NCBI GenBank assembly: GCA_933822405.4
Contig: CAKOGP040000036.1
Location: 1-64,000, forward strand
DNA: 64,000 bases
DNA from: Cylindrotheca closterium
Lineage: Eukaryota > Bacillariophyta > Bacillariophyceae > Bacillariales > Bacillariaceae
Direction of reading: 5' to 3'
Below are positions 53,364 through 64,000 of the stretch, one piece after another. The position numbers and the translations under genes were made by a program. The notes beneath the pieces were generated by a model. It was not told the origin of the DNA and ran no database searches. It saw only the letters and a program-made list of their open reading frames with translations. Within the stretch, counting starts at the first letter, position 1. Each line of letters starts with the position of its first letter.

Positions 53364-54821
53364 ATGTCCGCTTCTCCGGTCCGATGGGCAGCACCTCGAA
53401 GAATTGTCAATCGCCTGACAAAGCGTTTTACCAGGGACCTACTGCAAATGGTGGAGAACAACAATACGTCGCCTCACGACGTGCTGTCCCGATTTCCAAC
53501 CTCCGCTCGCTTGACCGTGAAACAATCGACCAATCGGTTCTTCATGTACGAAGAACACGCACCCAACAAGATTCAAGACGACGATCCAATGACACCTACC
53601 ATTACCACGACGCCAATGGAGCTTGCCGATTTGCTAGCCAACAAGGATGATGCTGATGATGATGACGATGCTGACTATCATTACTATTGGACCAGCCCCA
53701 TTTCATCCGTGGCTCCAACCCTTCTCCAAGACGAATTTCATTGGTACCAACAGCTCCATCATCACGATGAAAATGGTGATGACACTACACTGGATCCTTC
53801 CATTCATCAACGATTGGATCCACGCGGACCTTCCTTGTGGATGGGAACCTTTGGGTCGGGGACCCAGTGCCACTACGATGTCGCCAACAATGTCATTTTG
53901 CAGCTCCACGGAACGAAACGAATTCGCTGCTTTCCTCCGCATGTGGGTGTCACGCATTTGCATGTATTTCCAGATGCCCATCCGAGGGCCCGCAAGTCTC
54001 AAGTCAAGTTCGAGACTGATGATCATGATCATGATCATGATCAAAGCCACAATAAGGAGGTGGCCAAGAACCAGCAACAACATTATCCTCATTTTGACCA
54101 AAAGAATCCGCCCCAACCATTCTTGGACATTACCTTGCACCCTGGAGACGCCCTAGAGATTCCAGCCTTTTGGTTCCATCATGTGGAAAATGGAATCACT
54201 TCTACTACTACTACTACCACTATACGTCGTCCTCATCGAAACGAAGAACAAGAACCATCGGTGTCTCTCAATAGCTTTGTACTGTCGGAACCCATGATGA
54301 TTGCACAACAAATATTTCAAAAGGCGAGTCAACCCATGATGCGGTACAATGTAAGTTGTACAACCGAACAAGTCCCGGGAGTCTTGCGTGGACTTGGAGT
54401 GGCACTGGTTCAGAGTTTGGGACTACTACCACCATGCAATGATGAGAATGACGACGAAGCAGCCGCCGTGGCCTATATCCAACGAAACTTGCTGGACGCT
54501 AGGTACGCACCGCTAATGGTGTCATGGACGACGAACGAAGAGTCGAATGGTGCCAGTGGTACAAATACAAATATTCGTGTACCAATCACGGACGAGCAAC
54601 AACTGGCCATAGAAACCTGTATCAAGAGTATACGTTCTGACTTCGAAGATCTCGTCATGAAGGAGGAGGATAGGATTGATGACAACAACAACGACAATGA
54701 AGTGTTGGTTGATAGAAATGGCATTGTCGTCTTGGTCGCCTTGCACTTGTTGGAACTTTGGGCGGTGCAAATGGTGGGAGCGTCTTCTGTCTACGATGCA
54801 TGGAAGAAAGCACTACTATAG
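53364..54821 (+). CDS. JmjC/cupin_8-type Fe(II)/2-oxoglutarate oxygenase
   Basis: A 485-residue single-exon protein. The JmjC fold shows LWMGTFGSGTQCHYDVANNVILQLHGTKRIRCFPP with the H-x-D iron ligands at residues about 168-170. LDITLHPGDALEIPAFWFHHVEN supplies the second His (about 271). This is the arrangement of the cupin_8 branch (FIH/HIF1AN, JMJD7, TYW5 group), enzymes that hydroxylate proteins or tRNA bases. The loop between the ligands carries an Asp-His repeat tract (HDHDHDQ) and there are other polar insertions. The C-terminal 150 residues are helical and probably a dimerisation or substrate part. No targeting signal is evident. Substrate unknown. Confidence 0.84.
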   Translation: MSASPVRWAAPRRIVNRLTKRFTRDLLQMVENNNTSPHDVLSRFPTSARLTVKQSTNRFFMYEEHAPNKIQDDDPMTPTITTTPMELADLLANKDDADDDDDADYHYYWTSPISSVAPTLLQDEFHWYQQLHHHDENGDDTTLDPSIHQRLDPRGPSLWMGTFGSGTQCHYDVANNVILQLHGTKRIRCFPPHVGVTHLHVFPDAHPRARKSQVKFETDDHDHDHDQSHNKEVAKNQQQHYPHFDQKNPPQPFLDITLHPGDALEIPAFWFHHVENGITSTTTTTTIRRPHRNEEQEPSVSLNSFVLSEPMMIAQQIFQKASQPMMRYNVSCTTEQVPGVLRGLGVALVQSLGLLPPCNDENDDEAAAVAYIQRNLLDARYAPLMVSWTTNEESNGASGTNTNIRVPITDEQQLAIETCIKSIRSDFEDLVMKEEDRIDDNNNDNEVLVDRNGIVVLVALHLLELWAVQMVGASSVYDAWKKALL

Positions 54822-55287
54822 ACTAGGTGCTGCTATCTCTTTTTATTTCGTGGATTATTGGGCAATACTATTGAAGTCAAGAAAACTGCCAAACAGCACC
54901 TAACAAGTCCTCCTGGAAGCACTCACTCATTAGACAAGGTAGACCCAATGGCATGGAGCGAATGGGAACCTTTTTCGGATGAAATTGTGAAGACCACGAT
55001 CGAATGATGAATGAATTTTAAAATCATGATGAGAAGAAGGCAATTGGAGACAAAGCATCACCTACAGAAGTTATTGCAAAAGTACTGTTCTTTGTGACAC
55101 AAGTCAGAAATTTTATTGGTTCGCTGAATTGGAAATGAAACAGAAGGAGTAAGGTAGTGGTAGTAGTAGACCGGTTGTATTGAAAAGCAAGGAAACGCAA
55201 CATACTATTAGACTCATTCGACTAAACTAAATCGTGTGATATATGATATGGTGTATAATACATCATGACCATCATCATCGTGGAGGA
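54822..55287. other. Intergenic, no gene seen
   Basis: Contains no recognisable gene or repeat; it leads into the STELLO-like gene. Confidence 0.4.
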
Positions 55288-57791
55288 ATGATGATGCCAG
55301 CTTCATCAAGGTTACTGGTTTTAGTAGCTGCTCTGAATTATCAAGGGACCATTGGCTGGTGCGAGGTTCTCTTCTAACGTGATATGCAGACCCGCCAATA
55401 CTAATGATAATCCCGATCGATTGTTCTTGTCAGCACTAAAAAACAACAATGACTTCCATACTTCACCAACCACTACGATTGCAGCGAAAAACACACTAAC
55501 AACAGAGCAAACGGAAAAGCTTCTAGCTGCACAATCATTTATACCTGACTCGTCCACAGGGACAGTTTTTAAAGGAGAAAAAATTCGTGATTTCTCACAT
55601 CCAAAGGCGTCGCTACAAAAGACAATAAGTCATGCAATAAGTGATCCGTTGCCGTTTGAGAATGACTTTAAAGACAAATGTACCAAGTGTGGTGTGGTGA
55701 CTACCATCTTTGATCCTACAGAAGCTATTTCGAGAGTCTCAAACTTGCCTGAATGGTGTTTGGTGGTGGTAGCAGATACCAAAACACCTGATGATTACAT
55801 GGAAAAGTTCAAGACATTGGGTGGTTCAGAAGGATCCACATTTTTCTTTTCGGTGGAACGCCAAAAGAAATGGGAGCGACTTGATGGACCTATCGGTGCC
55901 TTTGTTAGAGTAATGCCCTGGAGGCACTTTGGCCGAAAGAATTTGGGGTATTTGTTTGCGATACTTCATGGGGCAGATTTCTTTTTTGATTTTGACGACG
56001 ACAATTATATCAAAGTGGACGAGTCAACAGGCAAGCCCGTTGAAATCCTTCCATCAACGACAGTACTCGATAATGTGATGGTGGCAATGTCGGGGCCAAC
56101 AGCTTTCAATCATCATCCAATGATGAAGCCATCGATCCCGGCTCCATCTTGGGCTCGTGGTTTTCCTTGGGAATACATAAAGGACGAAGCAACGGAAGGG
56201 GAGCCAGCCTTTAGCCAGTCGATACCATTTGTTTCCAAATTGAACTCCATCGGAGTGATCCAGTTATTGGCCGATGGAAATCCTGATGTTGATGCCACCC
56301 ATCGATTGATGAATGACATTCGACAACAGTGAAGGTGCAACAAACGTCCTTGTTCCAAAGCACGCGTATAGCCCATACAATGCTCAAGCTTCAATTCATA
56401 CACAACCTGCCCTTTGGGCAACGTTACTTCCTACAACCGTCCCGGGTCGTGTTTCGGATATTTGGAGATCGTATTTTGCTCAGTGCATTTTTGCTGACTC
56501 GAACCTTCGACTGGTCTTCTCACCTCCAAAGATTGAACAAATACGAAACGACCACGACATTCTGGCTGACTTTGCGGCTGAAAACGACCTTTACACGAAA
56601 AGTGGAAAGTTGATTGATTTCCTATCTAGTTGGGACTCTGAACATCTCCATTTTCCCCAGCGAGTGGAACAGCTATGGATTGATTTATACGAAAGATCAT
56701 ACATTGAATTGGATGATGTCGTGGCGTTGCAAAAGTGGCTGGAGGCATTGATCACAATGGGATACAAGTTTCCCGAGTTGAAGCCTAGATTCCGTAACGT
56801 CGCACTGATGGGTCAGTTCAATTTTGCAGACTTTCCCAACAGCATGACTCAAATCATGATGTGGAGTCAGAAGATGAGAGAGCGCTTTCAAACAACCATT
56901 GCTGCAGCTCCACTCAACAAAACCCAATTGGCGTACTTAGAGACACATCGTATAGACGCCATACCAGCCAGGGATTTGAAACTGAGAAAAAGGGATCACC
57001 TAGGTTTCTACAACCCGCTTAGCAACTTGATGAGGACTTTGCTGCGCTTTGAAAACTCGTCGACGATTGAGGCTGTGCTTTATGCCCATGATGACGCCCT
57101 GCTGAACCTAACCGAGCTATCAGAAGGAAAGTATCCTTTCCCGACCGACAAGATCGCCAATCGAATAAAGGGCGAGCTTAGTAATGCCGCATTTGTTGAT
57201 CTAAGGACCATGCCTGATAGAGCAAAAGCAAGGACACTTTCCCATCGCGTTTTCCCCAATGGCACAATAAGTGATATCGACAAGACGATTTTTGTGAACA
57301 CATCAAGCGAGTTAAAGAAGCAAATCCCAAGTCTCCACGCAAAGTACAAACAATGGGGGCATTACTACTGCGCGCCAGGACAGCAGCAAATGGCGATGGA
57401 CCCTGAATTTGCAATGTACCTTGACCCAGATGGTTCAGCATGGTTCCCATTTCACACACAATCTGATTTTCTCATCGTACCAACAAAATATGCCAAACCG
57501 TTCACAGAAGCGGCAACCATGCACCTGAAACATTTTATTTGGATTGAGTGTGCTTTCGGGAAGATCGTGGATATTCTTCAGCAGCAGCTGCAAGCACCTA
57601 CCCGACTGGTGAAACTCTGCACTGGCTTTGGAGATAGACGGGGCAGATGGGATGTGATTAACAATCACGACTGCCAGTCTGAGAGCGTGGCCGTGTTTCA
57701 CCCATTCAAAATTAGAGGTCGATTTGACGAGTTTTGGGCGCATGCCGACGAAATCAATTTCCCTGCTTACAGTAGCCGGGGTAAAAATTGA
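55288..57791 (+). pseudogene. STELLO/DUF288-like glycosyltransferase gene with disrupted frame
   Basis: Two overlapping frames, up to 56332 and from 56313, together give a near full-length protein. The first has WCLVVVADTKTPDDYMEKFK, GRKNLGYLFAILHGADFFFDFDDDN (DxD-type) and DVDATHRL. The second continues with VPKHAYSPYNAQASIH, GRVSDIWRSYFAQ, LVFSPPKIEQIRNDHD and IELDDVVALQKWLEALITMGY, all DUF288/STELLO landmarks. A single-base shift at about 56313-56330 separates them. At the 5' end, an ATG cluster at 55288-55296 opens a signal-like MMMPASSRLLVLVAALN in a different frame from the body. So there are two breaks, or one break and an unnoticed intron. STELLO proteins are Golgi-resident in plants and assist cellulose synthase assembly; the role here is unknown. 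Conservation elsewhere is good, so the breaks may be recent or sequencing errors. Confidence 0.7.
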
Positions 57792-58972
57792 ACAAGGATA
57801 CTTTTAGTGATGCAATTCTAGTGGTCGTGATATTGGAGTCCCTGCACACAAAACAAGCGCAGATGGGCACAAGGTGATATCAATGGCTCGTCCGGGCAAG
57901 AAATGTTTGGATCCGCTCCTCGACCACATTGATACACCTCGGACCGTCATCTTGCATAGACGGATACAGACTCTTCCACTCCATGCCAGCTCACCCGCTT
58001 ATGGAATCGATGATATCCCATATTCGGCACCTATAATCAATTGGACAACTGACCGTGCAAGAATGGAAAAAATGTGAAATCGTGAAAGCAGTTTGGTTCA
58101 ATTAACCACTTGCGCCTACCTTAGTTCATAAAGAGAGACAGCTACTGTAGGAGCTAGTGCGTTGTATTAGCTCCATTCTTTGCTATTGTTTGATGTGCAA
58201 ACACTCCATTTCCTGCCTTTGCCTTGCCTGCCTTAAAAACGCCTGCCTTGTTTCCTTTTTCCATTCGTGACTCCTCCGAATGCTTGCTCAAATTGAAACA
58301 GTCACTACGTGTACTTATGTAGAGTGACAGTTCTAATGGGATGACACAGTTTCGAAGTTTAAAAATACTGCTTTCCCAATCTTATCCAAGTTTTCAACTT
58401 TCAAAAAAGAGTGACTAGTTTCGAAGGATACCCTGTAAAATTGTTTTGCACGCTGTCATGCTCGTGGCTATCACAGTTATGGAGGTCGTTTTGTATCTTC
58501 TTCCAGCGATGAAGACCGTCATCTAATACAGAGAGGCTATTTTTAAGGCCATCTCAAAGAAATGTTTCTTCACTTTCAACTTCCTCTCATCATCAAGAAC
58601 TGATTCTGAAAACGAAGAGGCCGTGCTACAGCAGCACAAAAGATGACAGCTTAAGTTGCGTTTTTCATGCTGGGCTGGGCCTACAAGTACAAAGGGGCTG
58701 CTTGTTTTTGTAGCTCTAACCTCAGGGACGGCCGGGAAAATCAACATTTACTCCCAAGAATTGTATGCTAAATTTCTATTTCCCGGCCGTTCCAGACAAT
58801 CCCTCTGGAGGAATCGTGGGAAGGCAAGGCTGGCTCGTGCCAGTTCAAAGATTGTCGCGACCAAAATCTCAGCGACTAAAACTGAATGTCACTGGTACCT
58901 GGTACTTTTTGACATCAGCTGTGCATGATAAAAGCATGGCATCTTGCAGAGCCATGCGAAACTAAATGAAGG
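57792..58972. other. Intergenic, no confident gene
   Basis: A 67-codon frame at 57874-58077 has no recognisable similarity. The inverted repeat at 58726-58793 is listed separately. Confidence 0.4.
58726..58793. repeat. Inverted repeat with GC-rich arms
   Basis: GGACGGCCGGGAAA at 58726-58739 and its reverse complement with one extra base at 58779-58793, about 40 nt apart. It lies 180 bp upstream of the STAND gene start. It could form a hairpin or be paired binding sites. Confidence 0.7.
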
Positions 58973-61900
58973 ATGCCAAGTGTGAAAACGCCAACCGATG
59001 AATATGATGCACCAGCTACCGGTACCATTGTCAATGAAAACAGCAGTGTGGCGTCCGCTTCAGAGTGGACTGAGAGCGAGAGCACCCGTGATCGTCAAAC
59101 TCTGGTCGTATCCTGTGAAGCAGATGCTCGTACAGGCCAGAAGGCCACGGTGGATTATTCGACTGGGTCGTCTACTGATTGTACGGTGCCAAGCCAACCT
59201 CCATTCGAGGGACTTGATTTGATAAAGCCATTGCATGAAAGTGCAAACAATGATGGTCATTCTCCATTTGCCGATGACGCCTCTGCCCATTACAGTGCTT
59301 TGACTTCCTTGTCGGGATTCTCAAAGGACCTCGTCCCATCCATAGTCATTGGAACGGAAACGACAAGGCAAATTGCGGACCCTACTTCTAACCGAATAAG
59401 TGGAGCTTCCATCCGAAATGATGCAAGACAGTCAGAACTCATGATTTTGAACACTGAAAATCGTCGTTCGTCGATAGCAATGGAATCGCTCACCATCAAC
59501 AAGCTGAAATTCTCGTCCCTCGGTGTGGTTGGAAGAGATCGAGAAATATCAGTATTGGAGTCATGTTTTGGTAGACTTTTATCCAGCAGTCAAGGAACCG
59601 AAAATCGTACAGCGGACGATCCAACGCCACCAATACATAATGAGCTCGTTTTCATTCAGGGATACAGTGGCATTGGGAAATCAACAATGGCACGGTCTTT
59701 ACAAACGATTGTAGAAAAATCTCCAGATGGGGTGTACGTCGAAGGAAAGTATGAATTCACTTCAACGGACGAGCCATATTCCGGTGTCGCACAAGCCTTC
59801 GGGAAATTATGCGATCGATTCGGTGACTGTTCGAAAGAAACGGTTTCCGAGATCTCGGACATAATCATGGATACAATGAAAGAAGAAGCAATAATGCTGA
59901 TGGGACTTATACCGGAGCTCAGCATCTTTTGGAATACTGACGAAACTACGCCCAGGAACGCCCTTAGCGAAGCACACAATTTTGGTAACGATCATGAACG
60001 ATGGAAGTATGCCTTCCGCACATTAACACAAATCCTTGGCTCGCACTTATCTCCTATCGTTATCGTCTTGGATGACATCCAATGGGCTGATATATCGTCG
60101 CTTGACATCATGGATTGCTTGATATCAGATGTGAAGAATCCACACCCAGTAATGATGATTGGTTGCTATCGATCCAACGAGGTTGATGAAAATAGCATCC
60201 TCTACAACCGTATCAAGACACTCGAAGAAAAGAAAGAATACCTTTCATTTCATATCACTGATATATTGCTGGACAGCTTTGATGTTTACGATGTGAACAA
60301 GTTGATAATGTCCATGATGTCGATTGATGATGAATCGACCACTCTTCCGCTAGCTGAAGTATGTCACAAGCGCACTCTGGGAAATCCATTCTTCTTGATT
60401 GAGTTCATGAGAGTGCTGCACACAGAGAAGCTCTTGGAATTTAACCTTGGATTGATGAAATGGGTTTGGAAGACGAAGAAGATCGAAGATGCAACTATGT
60501 CAACAGCTAACGTCGTCGATCTGCTTCAAAACAGGATGAGAAAACTGTCAAAAGACCAACAGCTGCTACTGCAGTATGCAGCATGCCTCGGGTCATCCAT
60601 TTTTGCTCCGAATATTACTTTTGTTTGGAAGGAACATGCTCTTGCCCTGTCACTCAGTTCGAATAAGGATGTGGTTGCCATGCTTGAAGTGGTAAAGGAT
60701 GCTAATTTCATCGAACTCTGTGGAGAAGATGAGTACCGTTGGGTTCATGATAAAGTACAAGAGGCGGCTTTTTCATTGTCAGATTTGGTGACCCCGTCCT
60801 TCCAGTGTGCCCTTGGAGTCTGCTTATTCCAAGGTTTGGAAGACTCGCAGCTTGAGAAGCAGCTTTTCGATGTTGTCGATTTGATCAACAAAGGGAATGC
60901 AATAGAAAGCCTAGAACTTGCCGAACTGAATCTACGGGCAGCAAAGAAAGCACGAAGAATCGCAGCCTTCCAAAGTGGTGCAAACTATGCCAACAGCGGT
61001 ATCAAGCTGCTTTCATCAGATGACATGTGGAGAACCAATCGAGAGCTTCTGCTTGAGCTGTACACGTTATCTGCTGAAATGGAATTGGCAATTGGACGTA
61101 TCAATGTGGTTGACGTACGGATCCAAACAGTCCTCGCCCGGAAGATTTTTACCACCGAAGAGACAATGCGACTTCAAATTATTAAGGTTGCGAATCTGTA
61201 CTCTGTGGAACTTCGCTTTGACGAGGCAGTAACTTATGGTGTTCGTGTGCTCAAGGAAATTGGATACAATTTTGTTTGGCCAAAGAAACTGGTTCCTCTG
61301 CAAGCGCTAATGTTGATGACGAAAACCATCAAGAAACTGATGGCCTTGCCCGCAAGCCACTTCAACAACATCCCTTTGATGCAAGATCCAAAACACCTTT
61401 CTATTGTGCAAATGTTGTCCAAACTCCATCATGCGACATACAATGTTGGTGATCTTCCGCTAAATTTCGTCGTCATATGCAGGTCTATCTCATTGACATT
61501 GAAACACGGCCCTAATGATCTTTCGGCGCCAAAGCTTGCAGCTCTTGCTGCGTGTTGGATGTTTATAAAGAATGACCATGCTACATGTTCGCATATCCTC
61601 AAGTTGATATTCTCAATTCAAAGAAGATTTGGCATTCGGAATGCTGCTGAGACGTAAGTTCATCGAATGATTATGCACAAACTATCTCTCGACGTGAATT
61701 CCAGTACATTCTTTGACCCACAGGGAATGTATCAATCGATGAGGAACAGAAGAAAGCAGTCCTGCAGGAATTCCAAATGCACCATTATCAACCATCGTCT
61801 CAATCTGTTTCTCATTTTTCATTTATTTTCCAATTCAAAATTTAGATATGCCACCAGCTTGGGGTTTGTACAATGTTATATGAAGCCGTTACACGAAAGT

Positions 61901-62779
61901 CTTCAGCCTGCTTTAGGCGGATATGTTCAAGGATTGAAAGATGGCGAGATCGAGAACGCCATGTCGTGCCTATGTCTAAGATTTCTGTATTTGCCATATC
62001 TAATGGGGAAACCTCTTTCCTCAATAGTCGAAGAGTTTCCAAAGCTGGCGGCCCAATTGGAGGAAGCGAAGCGCGCAAAGGAACTTTGGGCCTTTCGAGC
62101 GTTGTGGAAGATGATGTTGAACTTGCAAGTACCACCTGATGAGGCATCAAAGAAGCTTGACGGTGAAGACTTGGAACTATCAGAGGACGACAGGAAATCG
62201 TGGCACGTTGGTTTTACAAATTTTGCCATTGGTGAAATGCTGCTCTTTCTATTCACGGACCACGAAGCTCGAGTGGAACGATTGCTTGGGGAAGAGAAAG
62301 GAAACACTTTTCCCGAAAAAATTCCGGCTTTCCTTCTTGGTACAATCGACACTTTTCACAGAGGCATTGCATGGTATGCCATGGCTCGACGAACTGGCCG
62401 GAAACGGTACAAATCCGAGGCAAAAAAAATTAGAAAGGCGGTGTCTTCGTGGGTATCGGCGGGGAATCCAAATGTCGTCCATTACGACTTGTTACTAAGT
62501 GCCGAACAGGCCGTATTGGACAAGAAATATGACAAGGCTGATGATTTCTACAGAAGGGCCATTGTCAGTGCTGCTCGTGGCGGTTTTCTCCATCATGCGG
62601 CTCTATTCAACGAAAGATTTGCAGAATATCGAATTGACATACATGGCGATATTGACGATTACAAGTATTATACGCAAGAAGCGATTCGATACTACACGGA
62701 TTGGGGGGCAGTCGGCAAAGCGAAAGAACTGGAGCAAAATATGATAAGGTGCAATGATTCCGACTTTTCTAATGATTAG
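58973..62779 (+). CDS. STAND-type AAA_16 ATPase with TPR-like helical repeats
   Basis: Two exons, 58973-61653 and 61846-62779, joining NAAE-TYATSLGFVQ in frame, about 1204 residues. The N-terminal 185 residues are Ser/Thr-rich and probably disordered. The NTPase begins SSLGVVGRDREISVL. Walker A is FIQGYSGIGKSTMARSL (about 228-244), Walker B is PIVIVLDDIQWAD (about 362-374), then LMIGCYRSNEV-type sensor and a winged-helix-like LGNPFFLIEFMRVL. The rest is helical repeats with TPR character (ALAELNLRAAKKARRI, RFDEAVTYGVRVLKEIGY). This core is usually found in the middle of large sensor kinases (Ser/Thr kinase, AAA_16, TPR, GAF, histidine kinase) in bacteria, fungi and diatoms. No kinase, GAF or receiver domain is seen here, so it is a stand-alone signalling ATPase or a truncated relative. 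Confidence 0.82.
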
Positions 62780-63768
62780 CGGTATGAAGGCTAGCTCGCT
62801 ACTTCAACATTGTCAACTGACTTTAATCCACTTTTCTTTGCTAGACGGTACTCGTAAGTCAATAACTTATCTGGTACCTGTTCTCTCTTCGCTTCTGTAG
62901 TGTCGTAGTATTGTATCTTGTCTTTCTTCAATAGCTTTTCCACCAAATCATCATTGGTGATAGGGACATTGCTTCGTTTCAATCAAATAGAGATAACTGC
63001 GTCATGCCATGATTGCCTTGGTCCCTTTGATCAACTCCTCATCGTTCTTGGTTCGAGAACGGCACTTGCTGATGCATCAAGTGGACAATATTGGTTTTTT
63101 TGCTTAAATTTGTTGTGGGACAGATCCTTTCTGGTGACAATGCCCGACTAGAGCCGTCGGGTTGGGTGATTTCCACTTCATTATGGTCAAGACATGGACA
63201 CTGCATGGAGATCAAACTAAGCTTCAGCGCTGGAAGTATAGTCGATATCAAAGTGAAGCAGATGCAGTGATAGCTTATTGGCTTTGTATTAGAGTGCTGA
63301 TTGTGAGCGAAAGGATCCGAAAGAGTACCGACCAATATTCCAATCTTAATGTCCAATACGGAGGACGCCAAAGTCAAAGTAGGACATCTGCCTTTTGCTT
63401 GAGTTTCCTTGGAGTGGTGCATTTATTTGGTTGTCAAATATACCAGAGGTTCCTGTCAGAATAAAGCGTGTTGAGGAGCGACGTGAAATTAATCACTACA
63501 ACAGCAATGTAAATGGGTGGTCGTCAAACTCAAACCAACAAAACAACCTCCACCGATAATGAAACCGTATACTTACATTACGATTCCATTTTACAGCACG
63601 GTATCTCATTTGGCCTTTTTGAATTGCCGACGCATTATCATACCTACTGTAGATGATGATAGATTATTATTACAGCAGAAGATTTTGATTGAACTTTGAA
63701 ATGTATTTACTCGACTTCTTCGACTGGTCTTTCCAGGCCTCTCATCATCATCGCGGAGTTGAATTCAA
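62780..63768. other. Intergenic, no confident gene
   Basis: Small frames such as 62791-62982 (-) (63 residues, Lys-rich) have no support. Nothing else recognised. Confidence 0.35.
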
Positions 63769-63804
63769 ATCCTGCTTCGAAAACTTAAGTTTTCGAAGCA
63801 GGAT
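63769..63804. repeat. Perfect 36-bp palindrome
   Basis: ATCCTGCTTCGAAAACTT followed directly by its exact reverse complement, with no loop. A second hairpin (ATGCTGCGG ... CCGCAGCAT, 9-bp stem, 10-nt loop) overlaps its end at 63803-63830. Confidence 0.95.
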
Positions 63805-63830
63805 GCTGCGGATTATACATACCGCAGCAT
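63803..63830. repeat. 9-bp stem-loop next to the palindrome
   Basis: Perfect stem ATGCTGCGG / CCGCAGCAT around an AT-rich 10-nt loop. It sits immediately after the 36-bp palindrome and shares two bases with it. Confidence 0.85.
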
Positions 63831-64000
63831 TGAACACTAACAATAATGTGAAATAGGTATACATGTTACATGTGACATTCAGCGCTTTCAACGGACGTGC
63901 GACGATCATGGAACGAGATTTGAGGCTTCGGTGGGTACGAAATGAGTAAACTTTCGCATCCCATATCCAGGTTTGCCCACCAAGAAAACGATGCGCAGTG

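Noticed and set aside
54010..54045. GATCAT repeat as a possible regulatory or CRISPR-like array
   Set aside because: It is a short in-frame microsatellite encoding Asp-His within the JmjC gene; no spacer structure.
62791..62982. 63-residue minus-strand ORF
   Set aside because: No homology recalled, no promoter or neighbour support, and a length expected by chance.

Overview
This 64 kb window looks like nuclear DNA of a diatom (photosynthetic stramenopile). The genes are AT-leaning, dense and lie on both strands, with few short GT-AG introns. One small protein starts with a signal peptide followed by an ASFAP plastid-import motif. There are diatom-style membrane LRR-receptor-like proteins and a decayed Ty1/copia RNase H piece. 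A run of N (33244-34028) is an assembly gap. I cannot name the species; the bloated secretory glycosyltransferase repertoire would fit a pennate diatom, but that is a guess.

Layout. 1-7300: a dispersed repeat, a 10-exon membrane LNR/LRR gene (-), a Golgi-type protein (+), then repeat copies. 7300-10100: a decayed element-like ORF split by a 1.3 kb insertion. 11355-13294: a TLDc-domain gene. 13569-18275: a 1568-residue tandem glycosyltransferase with four modules. 19465-19582: one 5S rRNA gene. 19836-22148: a two-module secretory protein. 22340-23771: farnesyltransferase alpha. 24323-27088: a Crinkler-type NTPase/nuclease. 27377-28312: exosome subunit MTR3. 28685-30462: an LRR-PAQR fusion. 30747-31384: a small plastid protein. 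32145-33150: a membrane protein running towards the gap. 34478-41689: a 2403-residue tandem glycosyltransferase with seven modules. 42144-45898: a GUCD1-like gene, a truncated M6-protease-like gene and a GT92-like gene. 46777-49096: an amino-acid transporter. 49300-52714: a scrambled accessory patch (copia remnant, two inverted LRR-gene fragments, and a frameshifted Crinkler-type gene fused to half an ETF-alpha gene). 53364-54821: a JmjC gene. 55288-57791: a STELLO/DUF288-like gene with broken frame. 58973-62779: a STAND-type AAA/TPR protein.

How it fits together. Six loci (5424-6836, 13569-18275, 19836-22148, 34478-41689, 44660-45898, 55288-57791) encode likely Golgi or secretory glycosyltransferases, several built by internal tandem duplication. 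The most striking are the two giant proteins. In both, modules that keep an acidic DADDG-type motif alternate with homologous modules that have lost it, a single-chain array of apparently active and inactive units. The other novel signal is the in-frame ETF-alpha/Crinkler chimera, which suggests that Crinkler-type genes insert into host genes. Housekeeping genes (FNTA, MTR3, 5S, TLDc, transporter) lie between these accessory pieces.
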